Source: Physocladia obscura (Eukaryota; Chytridiomycota; Chytridiomycetes; Chytridiales; Chytriomycetaceae). From it: a DNA stretch of 11,333 bases. Made by a program: the position numbers and the translations under genes. Position 1 is the first letter of the stretch; each line of letters starts with the position of its first letter. Shown piece after piece: positions 1-8,004 of this stretch. The notes beneath the pieces are model-generated. The model had not been told where the DNA came from and did no database searches. It worked only from the letters and a program-made list of their open reading frames with translations. The DNA is taken from positions 3,418 to 14,750 of the forward strand of contig JADGJH010000751.1 of assembly GCA_027596945.1 (NCBI GenBank), written 5' to 3'.

Positions 1-26
1 TTAATTATTAATATTTCATTTTTAAG

Positions 27-880
27 TCTGTATATGTACGCGCTAGTGTAATCAGAGCTCTGGAGCTGTTGCTTCCATATTTTGGATTTGGGCGAGTGAA
101 TAACGAAGAGATATACGTCGAAATGCTATTCTTGCTGGAAACCCTTCTTGATGATGACGATTCTGATGTTCGTGCCGCCGCTTCAAATATCGCCGCCAGA
201 CATCTTAATATGCAGGTACATGAATAAGGAATAAATTGCAACAATTTGTTCTAATTATTTGTTTCAAAAGGAAATGATCCCTCTCCAGTGCCGAGTGCTG
301 CTTATTTCTCACATTCTGCAACACACGCAAACCAAAACCGGACTGTCCAAAGTGTCTCAATACGCACTCAGTATTATTTTTGGGACTCTGAACACAGGTA
401 AATTTGAAACATACTGTTGTATTCGTGTGTTAAATTTTTATCGGCTTAGAAACTGTACTTGAAAGTCAAATCAATCCTACTCACGTGTTATTTGCCCAAG
501 AAGATGGCAATCAAAGCAAAGAAGAATGCGTGGATGCTATTCTGGCATACAGAATTCTTGATTATTTATACATCAATGGCAAGTATATTGATTTCGAAAG
601 TCGAATTTTAGAGTGGTGCAACGACAGTATTTCTGCATTTGAATCAAAGCAAATTTATTTGAACGCACTTCAGGGGAAAGGAAAGTTCTTTGGTTTGTCT
701 GTGAGGCTTGGAATTGCGTTGTTATTGGTGAAGCAATATTCGAAAAGTGGTTTATTGGACGGTTTGGTTGCAAGATTTTTGATGCTGCCATTGCATCAGG
801 AATCTCTTCAAATTGTTCAAGATAATGGTCATGAACAGAAAACTAGAACATTAATGGCTTTGTTCCCTGAATTACAATAA
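27..880 (+). CDS. HEAT-repeat protein, C-terminal part; probable THADA/Trm732 family (5' truncated)
   Basis: Three exons are visible: 27-215, 271-397 and 450-880. They join in phase into 248 residues ending at TAA 878-880. The first visible exon follows a 3' splice signal at the window edge (TTTTTAAG, 1-26), so the gene continues to the left. Residues about 1-63 form a HEAT-like helix pair with LLDDDDSDVRAAASNIAA, a typical HEAT turn (D-DVR). Downstream, residues about 115-120 read VLFAQEDGNQ, which resembles the 'LF-E--N' segment near the C-terminus of THADA/Trm732 proteins (DUF2428). In yeast this family partners the Trm7 methyltransferase to place 2'-O-methyl on position 32 of tRNAs. The family call rests on weak motif memory; a different HEAT/ARM protein is possible. 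Exon structure and frame are much surer than function. No transmembrane segment is seen. Confidence 0.6.
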
Positions 881-1409
881 ATTAAATACTCTTTAATTAA
901 AAAAAAATTTCTTTTGGTTTGGCATTATGCCACTTTTTGTTTTTACTATTACAATCGATTTCTGTTTTTATGATTTAGCCTTGACTCTCGATATATTTCA
1001 TATTATGGAGTTCATCTGCCGGAAATGATGTAATAACAAATTATCACCATTTGAAACTGCAGAGCGAATGTCATTGATTTTTCATTTTCTTCTGTCAATT
1101 TCAAATCACGCGTTTCCAGAGCCTGTATTGAATTATAGATTCGGTACACAAGCTGAATGCATGGGATTTGATAATAAAAGGAAGACTTTTACATTTAATC
1201 TCAGCACGTTTTGTTTATTTAAATGTAAAATTCCAACTTTGCCATAAATTCGGAAAATTAAAAATAAGAAAATTTATAGGAAAACAGTTCACAACGAACA
1301 ATCACATTGGGATGTCTTATGTGTTCTATTATTGGACATAAACAAAAAGATTTTAACCTAAAATTATAACAATGTCTCAATGTGAAAATTCTTTCAGCTT
1401 GCTTTAGCT
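881..1409. other. Convergent intergenic region, no gene seen
   Basis: This 529-bp AT-rich stretch lies between the stop of the HEAT-repeat gene (+) and the stop of aconitase (-), so it must hold both 3' ends. A run of A follows soon after the first stop (about 898-907), a plausible cleavage region. No convincing frame, RNA gene or long repeat is visible. CpG dinucleotides occur at an ordinary frequency (for example near 955, 1064, 1109 and 1141), unlike the block at 4351-7776. The short minus-strand open frame 1258-1467 is low-complexity and overlaps the aconitase end, so it is not called. Confidence 0.6.
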
Positions 1410-4337
1410 TTATTGACTCGAAACTTGGTTTCTTATTAAATTCAAGGCAGAACCGGCTTTGATCCATGCAATCTGATCAGCACTCAGTGTGTGAGCCATA
1501 GGAATCTCAGTGGCATCAGAGCCATCACGAGACTTGACTTTCAATGAAATTGAAGATCCTGGGGCCAGTTCAGTTAATCCCTGTTGTGTAACGTATCGAT
1601 TTCAATTAATAAAAACAAAAGATGAAACAAATAACTACTACTTACAATAGTTGAAATTGCGGATCCTTCTCTAATTAAGTCGTAATCATCAGGATTAGCA
1701 AATGTGATGGGAATCACGCCTTGCTTCTTGAGATTTGTTTCATGGATACGTGCAAAGGAGCGAGAAATTATCAGTGGACAGCCAAGATACCGCGGTTGCA
1801 AAGCAGCATGTTCACGAGCAGAGCCTTCACCATAGTTCCAGTCACCGATTACAGTCCATGCAGCATGTTTGGCTTTGTAGTTGCGTGCAACATTTGGAAT
1901 CGTATCTTCCTGTTTGTTTATTTATTGTTAGGGAATGTTTTAATTTGTTTCTAGGCGGAAAAAAGAAGCGAAAACTGTGTACCTTTCCAGTAAACTCATC
2001 CACAACAGAATTAACTTTCCCGCTAAAGGCATTGACAGCTCCAATTAAAGTGTTGTTTGCAAGATTGTCCAAATGCCCTTTGTATTTGAGCCATGCACCT
2101 GCAGCGCTGATATGGTCGGTTGTGCATTTTCCAGACACTTTAACAAGAACTTTGAGATCCTGGAAATCATTGCCGTCCCAGGCATCAAAAGGCGCCAACG
2201 CTTGTAAACGCTGAGATGTTGGCGAGATTGTGATTTCAACTGATGAGTTTGGCTGTGGTGATGGACTTGGCTTGAATTCAAGTCGTCCTAAAAATATTAT
2301 GTTCAAAAAAAAAATTCATTTGATAATATAATTACCAGAATCAAATCCTTTTGTTGGCAAAGAGTCTCCTGACGGTGGTTCAAGCTTGAATAGCTTTCCA
2401 GCTTTGTCTTTCAGCGTATCTGTTATTGGATTGAAACTCAAGCTACCAGCCAGCGCTAATGCAGTAACAATCTGTGAGCAACGCACGTTAATTAATGTTA
2501 AATACCAAAATAAACACGTGAAAACAAAAGGGAGAAAAGGAAGAAACCTCTGGTGAGGCCAAAAAGTTCATTGTTTTTGAAGAGCCATCATTTCGAGCTT
2601 TAAAATTTCGGTTGAAACTAGTGAGGATTGAGTTTGATTCGTTCTTGACTGGATCTGTTCGGTTCCATTGCCCAATACCTGGATATTTTTCAGTTGTAAC
2701 ATTAAGCGTTATAGATAATAAAGTTTGCGTGTTTTGATTTCTTTTTTTATACATGGACCGCACGCGTTTGCCAAGACTTTTCCACCAATATTTTGCAAAT
2801 CCTGAGTTATACCATCGCGCTCAATCGTGGCGCGCACTTGTTCTGAACCAGGTGTCACGAGAAATTCGGCGGCAGTTTTGATTCCATGAGCGCTGGCTTG
2901 CCTTGCAATCGAAGAAACGCGACTCCTGAGAAAAAATACTGCGTTTTCAGGGAACAAAAATAATTAGAAAGAATTTAACTTTGCACACGAACATGTCTTC
3001 ATACGATGAATTAGTGCACGATCCAATAAGACCAGCTGCTACCGCATCATTCCATCCGTTTTTCTTGACAAGATCCTTGAATTGAGAGATCGGTGTTGCC
3101 GCATCTTATTGTTCATCAAAATACATAAAAAATAGGAAATAACCAAATTACCTGGAGTAAATGGTCCATTGATGTGGGGCTCAACTGCGTTTAAGTCTAT
3201 TTCTATAACTTTATCATATTCAACACCGTCATCAGCTTTTAAAAGGCCATCAGATAAAGCTTTGTCAGATTCTTCTGCGACGTCACCTCGGCCAGTCGCG
3301 CGCAAGTATCTGGCCATTTCGGCAGAGTATGGAAAAACGGAGGTTGTTGCGCCAACCTAACATAATGCGAAAAAGATTACATTTTATCAAACAAAAAAGA
3401 GGACAAACCTCTGCTCCCATATTGCAAATTGTAGCCATACCCGTACATCCGAGAGTCTGTGTACCACTTCCAAAATATTCAATAATATAGTTTGTGCCGC
3501 CACGAACAGTCAGCTTTCCTGCCAATGAAAGAATAACATCTTTTGGTGTGGCCCAAGCATTAAGTTTTCCCGTCAATCGAACACCCAAAACTTGGGGAGC
3601 TTTCAATTCCCAAGGAATATTTGCCATTCCATCAACGGCATCGGCACCTGATAAAAAATAAAAACAATCGAAATCAAAAACGCAAATCGCCCGGTTAAAG
3701 CACCAACCTCCAACACCAATAGCAAGCATTCCCAAACCACCTGCGTTAGGCGTATGCGAATCTGTGCCAAGCATCAGCGTGCCAGGGGCAGCATAGTTTT
3801 CCAGAACAATTTGATGGATAATGCCTGAACCAGGACCCCAAAACGATATCCCATATTTTTTGGCGGCTGATTCGAGAAAATCAAATATTTCTTTTTCTTT
3901 CGAGATTGATGCACGTAAATCAGAGTCGGCGCCATTGTGGGCTTGAATTAAATGATCGCAGTGAATTGACGATGGAACTATGCAACGTTACGTTTTCAGT
4001 TTTGTTTTTGTTTTTGTTTTTGTGAATCATGTGACATGGCTAATCGACACTTCCTACCAGCGGTGGTGAATCTGCCACACAACATAAATTGCAGAATAGC
4101 CATCTGCGCACTTGCATCTTGCATGGCGACTCTGTCTGGGCGCAGCTTCAAATACGAGCTTCCACGAACAATCGGCGTTGTGATGTCAATGTCGGGATCG
4201 GAAATATGACCATACAGAATCTTTTCCGCCAGAGACAACTTCGCCCCAGCTGCAACACCGCCACGCGTTCGAACTTTGCGAAGAGTTTCCGTCACGCGCC
4301 CAAGAACTGCTCCTGGCTTGAGTAACAACCCACTCAT
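1410..4337 (-). CDS. Aconitate hydratase, probably mitochondrial; resembles the second fungal aconitase (Aco2/AcoB) group
   Basis: Eleven exons on the minus strand: 4337-4058, 3977-3708, 3647-3409, 3356-3152, 3104-2993, 2925-2753, 2678-2548, 2471-2336, 2287-1983, 1909-1646 and 1580-1410. They join in phase to 761 residues, close to the usual length. The enzyme isomerises citrate to isocitrate in the citrate cycle; fungal paralogues also act on homoaconitate in lysine synthesis. Seen: HCDHL (99-103), [11 protein letters not shown], the Fe-S ligands C361 (GSCTNSS) and C424/C427 (NACGPC), R450 and R455 (NRNFKARND), KCTTDHIS, and the swivel-domain loop [14 protein letters not shown] (639-652). 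The start has an in-frame TAA 24 bp upstream (4361-4363). The first 26 residues are basic and could be a short mitochondrial presequence, but the usual segment before the core is missing. S647 aligns with the catalytic serine; the next residue is A648 instead of the usual serine. The family is certain, the paralogue only likely. Confidence 0.95.
3999..4022 (+). repeat. GTTTTT microsatellite inside aconitase intron 1
   Basis: A short tract of G followed by four or five T, repeated four times, lies in aconitase intron 1 (4057-3978 on the minus strand). Read in gene direction it is a CAAAAA tract, not a pyrimidine tract, so it is not the 3' splice signal. It is simple sequence. Confidence 0.8.
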
Positions 4338-4440
4338 TATCTTCTTTTCGCAATTCTTTTAGATAAGAAAAAATTCTGACAAAAAAGACTGAATCTGGAT
4401 GTTCTTTGTGTCTTAAAAATCATTTTGGCAAAAATTATTA
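4338..4440 (-). promoter_or_regulatory. Presumed proximal promoter and 5' leader of aconitase
   Basis: This is the sequence immediately upstream of the aconitase ATG, placed by position only. It carries the last normal CpG (4349-4350) before the CpG-poor block. An in-frame TAA just before the ATG (4361-4363) supports the chosen start. No TATA box or other known element is clear. Confidence 0.3.
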
Positions 4441-5719
4441 AGACTATAAAAAAGTGTGTTATCAACAGCTGGTTAGGCATTGTTGGTAACACATTGCATA
4501 ATTGTTATTTATTGACTTGTAATTGTTTTTAGTTTTTCAATATGCTGCCTAAAACTTTATTGTAAAAACTTTCACACAATATTGGGACTTTTCCTTGTTA
4601 GTCTTGGCCTTGGACACAACCAATCTTAGTTTTTTTGTGGCTAGCACATAGCTATTTATGGAACTGTCATGCAAATGTCAAGTGAGTGTACATCTCCTCT
4701 ATTTGTCTTCTTTGACATTTGTTTTGATGATTAAATACTATCACAAAACAAACATGTTCTGATTTCTAAACTGTTCAGTTCTATCTTTTGGCTTAATGGC
4801 ATACAAATGCCAAGAGCCTTCAGATTTACTACACAAGCCATACTCTTACATAAAATGTACCTAGTCAAGGTTTCTGAATCATGTTTGAAAGAGAAACTTC
4901 CAATAAATGTAGTGATTACTTTTATTGTTAACTGGTTGTAATATTTGCTTATTCTCAAAGTTGCTTTGTTGTGTCAGGACAATCAAATGCACTGTGTTTT
5001 GTCACAAGCAAAGAATTATGTGTTTCTTTCTTTTGATTACGATACAGACATAAGATTACAGATACAATTACAAAATTATTTACCATTATGCATAATGTGT
5101 TAAGCAATAATATTGTACTGCTTTGATCTGTTCCCCATTGATAGAGTTATGCCCTAAACAGCTCTGTAAGTTGATTTATTGTTTTTGCATGTTTAGGTCA
5201 TACAAGAAAACAAACATCATTGTCTTTTCTTCATTCTTTGTGAATGAAATAATTTAGATAATAACTTTATAACTTTATTATTGGTTGTGTTTATTTGTAA
5301 ATAATAAACCAAAATGTGAAAGTTATGTAATTATGTCTGGAGAATAAACTCATCATTTCTTTATGTGTATTGGAATGAAATGATATTAGGTTTTATTTTG
5401 GGTTTTATCTCATGTACTCCACCACAGAGTAATGCAGATTTCAACACCTGTTGGAGCATTTTGAATGTTAAGCCAAAATTTATTTTGTCTTGTAGTAAAT
5501 TGCCAAATGGTAGCTGGGGAACAGGTGTAAGGTTTAAGTTAGTTGAAGAAAATAGTAGAAGGTTTGGCTGGTAGCTGTAGTGGCTTGAGTCAACTAATTC
5601 AATACTAGATATCTCAAAACTAAATAACAAGATTTTGAGATTCAAGTATGAGATAAAGTTGAAGTAGAAAGTTTAATACTGAATGTGTACTTTGTTTTAT
5701 TTGATAATACCAATAATAA

Positions 5720-5779
5720 AGAAAGAAAAGAAGTTGGGTTTAAGTAGTTTTTGAAGTAGAAAGAAAAAGAAAGAAAAAG
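5720..5779 (+). repeat. GAAA-rich purine simple sequence
   Basis: An imperfect GAAA/GAAAAA tract, densest at 5755-5779, with almost no pyrimidines on the + strand. It is typical of intergenic simple sequence. No function is inferred. Confidence 0.6.
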
Positions 5780-5871
5780 CATAACAGACATTTAGAAAAA
5801 AAAAGGTTGGAAAGCAGATGGAAACTACTTGAATTGTTTTTTGAGTTCTTGAAAGTAATAGAAGACTTGAG

Positions 5872-5887
5872 AAATTTTTAAAAATTT
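5872..5887. repeat. Perfect 16-bp A/T palindrome
   Basis: The sequence is three A, five T, five A, three T, which is its own reverse complement. In such AT-rich DNA a palindrome like this can arise by chance, so no role is assigned. Confidence 0.6.
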
Positions 5888-6618
5888 TTCGAGAAAATTA
5901 TATTAGTGATCTAATTTACATCATGTCTTGTAGTCCTTTGATGAACTTGTGGACTGGTTGTTTGACGTACTTAATGTGTTCATAAATTCTGTTGACTGTG
6001 TTGAGATTCTTTCTGAGCTCTTTAAAATTTTTCTGGCAGTTTGATTTTTCTATTTTTTCAAAGATTGGTCTTACAGTTGATATACAGACAATTATTTAAA
6101 TTAGACATTGTTAAATTTTAGTCATTTATTATTTTAAGGCTAGAACAAATAAACTCTCCATGCTTGAGTCTCATGTAAATTTGTTCTACAAATTTGACTT
6201 TGGCTCATGGCTTTATTGTGTTTACAGTACATCACCAAATATTAATGCAGTTGTTCAACCAAAAAGCATACATTCTCATCCAACATCATAACCTAGGTCT
6301 CTGGTAAGTCACTTTTGGCAAAATGAATACAAATACTTGTGATTATAACTAGTATGAATGTTTTGATATATTAGATAAAGGAATAATGGTTAAAATAAAA
6401 GTGAGAATCTATAGTTGCAAAGTCAATGTAAGCAATGACAATAGACTCTCACCAGGAGTACTCACAAGTGTCAGAATGCACCAATGACTTGCAATCATGC
6501 AGTAATATAGCAATGATTAAAAACTTTCAAGTTTTGCACTTTCACTTTTGCTATTTTTGGGATCATTTCAAAATTTTTGGGCTGAGGCTTTCAGCCAAAC
6601 ATAAAATATTTTAATTAA

Positions 6619-7260
6619 ACAAGAAATACATCTCTGACTTTATTTGTATATTTCAATTATCAAAAAACCACCATGGAAATTATGAAGTACATTACAGACA
6701 GCACTTGGTATCTCTGATAAGTCAGTGAATTTGGCTTTTCTAAATAAATTCTGGACATCTCCTCCATATCAGGCAGCTACAAAAATGGAGATTTTCACTG
6801 ATTTTTGTGATTGGCAATTTACTTCCAAACATCAGGTACTATACATTCTCACAATGAATCAGTAAATAGCTCTGTATTGCTTCTTATTTTTTTATGTGGG
6901 TCTACTAGTTTATACCAACATAATTTTGTTACTGGAAAAGAAAAACTCATTATGACGTTTCATGTTAATATCAACACACTGGACAAGCTCAAGATATTAG
7001 TATTGAAAAAAGCAAAAGAATATAAAGTTTTTTACAGACATGTGATTGTTGATGGTGGCTTGTACACAGGAGAACAAAGCCAACCAAAAAGCTTGACTGA
7101 TATGGATTCATATTTTAACTTTTGGAAAGGAGGATTGAAGAAAAGTTGAATCAAGCCATCTGATATTAATGAGTCATGGGTGCAGAAATGATTCAAGGAG
7201 ACAGTCAAAGTTGCTGCAGAACAAGTTCACAATGAAATGGTTCTGAAGTTGAAAGAGGCA
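6619..7260 (+). pseudogene. Decayed reading frame, family not recognised
   Basis: One + strand frame reads coding-like from 6619 to 7260 (214 codons), broken by stops at TGA 6715, TAA 6718, TAA 6745, TGA 6799, TGA 6808, TGA 7147 and TGA 7189. From 6748 to the final TAA at 7261 all four internal stops are TGA. In a CpG-starved block this fits former arginine CGA codons turned into TGA by C-to-T change. The stretch 6811-7146 is fully open (112 residues) and includes charged, globular-looking sequence such as VIVDGGLYTGEQ and DSYFNFWKGG. I recognise no domain. A relic of a transposable-element protein is the simplest guess, from context only. Confidence 0.45.
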
Positions 7261-7510
7261 TAAATATGACTCATCATGGGGAATGTGTATTAATTTTATT
7301 CCCTCTAACCCTGCTCGTGAATGGTAGGCTATGTTCTGATCACCACCAGGAATATCATCATCTATTTCAATGTAGGGCAACAAAGGCCAATGTTCTGAAT
7401 CACATTAATTGGCAAGCAAATCAAGAAGATTTTGAATAATCCAAGGATGAGAAAGCTCATCTGCAAATCAGAAAACATTGAGTTTCAAAATTTGAAAAGC
7501 TCAACATTAA

Positions 7511-7804
7511 AGTACTTTTCAGGTCATCTCAACCTCCTTTAAGATCAATGATACTGAACTTGTACTTATGCTTGATCCTGGGTATTTCTTTTGGCATAAG
7601 TGTTTCACTTAGCCCAAGAATAAAAGTGGATTTTTTTGATATTGGTCAACCAACCACTTTCTGCAAGTTGTGCTATCCTTTTTTGAAAAGCTGATGCCAC
7701 TGTTGCCAATTAATCACATCTCCTGCTTCATACTGACTGATTCAGGTAGACACTATTGATGGCTGCTTGCCAAACACGCTATTTGTGACTTCCGCAGATA
7801 TTGG
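7511..7804 (+). pseudogene. Second decayed reading frame next to the first, family not recognised
   Basis: A + strand frame runs 7511-7804 (98 codons) with three stops only: TAG 7610, TGA 7637 and TGA 7757. All three can come from a single C-to-T change in CAG or CGA. Between them the translation looks protein-like, for example DPGYFFWHKCFT, a stretch around PLLPINHISCFILTDSG, and WLLAKHAICDFRRYW at the end. It is in a different frame from the relic at 6619-7260, so if both come from one gene there has been a frameshift or a lost intron between them. It stops about 200 bp before the KAPA synthase start. Not identified; chance cannot be excluded. Confidence 0.35.
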
Positions 7805-8004
7805 TAGTAATATGTGTAGAGTGCATGATTCCTGATAGCCGGAATTGTTTGAGTGTGACAAACAAACTCTTGCACCCCCATTGCATTGTGTTTGCGAAAT
7901 TGGGAAGCATTCTGTCACTTGCGATTGGCACCGGCATGATTGTTTTATTCATTTTCGACATGCCTAATTTTGATTATTTTTTTTGTGTCAAAAACCACAA
8001 TAAT
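7805..8004 (+). promoter_or_regulatory. Presumed promoter and 5' leader of the KAPA synthase gene, with an open in-frame extension
   Basis: CpG returns here (7777, 7793, then several from 7840 on), marking the right edge of the depleted block. The frame of KAPA synthase exon 1 stays open upstream through 7825, with in-frame ATGs at 7825, 7936 and 7960. The segment encodes a hydrophobic stretch (about 7885-7959, including LAIGTGMIVLFIF). The family's N-terminus begins near ATG 8005, so I treat this as leader, but a longer alternative N-terminus cannot be ruled out. Confidence 0.35.

Larger units (their letters stand above)
4441..6100. other. Left half of the CpG-poor block, no gene seen
   Basis: About 1.7 kb of AT-rich DNA with many short T runs and stop codons in every frame. 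The longest open stretches (around 5361-5645, on both strands) resemble no family I know and share the low-CpG composition, so they are not called. It contains a purine-rich simple tract near 5755-5779 and a 16-bp palindrome at 5872-5887. Confidence 0.5.
4351..7776. other. CpG-depleted AT-rich block, probable decayed insertion or methylated repeat
   Basis: Between the CpG at 4349-4350 and the one at 7777-7778 I find only five CpG dinucleotides: 5040, 5890, 5966, 6956 and 7316. By base composition (about one third G+C, hand estimate) some 80-90 would be expected in 3.4 kb. GpC is common throughout, and TpG and CpA are very frequent, so the loss is specific to CpG. The flanking genes and the intergenic DNA at 881-1409 have ordinary CpG. 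No intact gene is present. The block lies between the divergent aconitase and KAPA synthase genes and so includes any distal promoter of each. No terminal inverted repeats or target-site duplication were found by eye. It holds the relic frames at 6619-7260 and 7511-7804. Confidence 0.8.

Noticed and set aside
1735..2214. 159-residue + strand open frame
   Set aside because: It lies exactly antisense to conserved aconitase exons 9 and 10 and shows no recognisable protein; a shadow frame.
5361..5645. Overlapping open frames on both strands in the CpG-poor block
   Set aside because: Both are low-complexity for their length, resemble no known protein, and have no supporting start or splice context.
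4351..7776. A complete transposon with terminal inverted repeats
   Set aside because: By eye I found no matching inverted ends or target-site duplication; only the CpG loss and decayed frames support a mobile origin.
7779..7961. 60-residue - strand open frame with a plausible-looking sequence
   Set aside because: Short, no family recognised, overlaps the KAPA synthase leader, and no splice partners were found.
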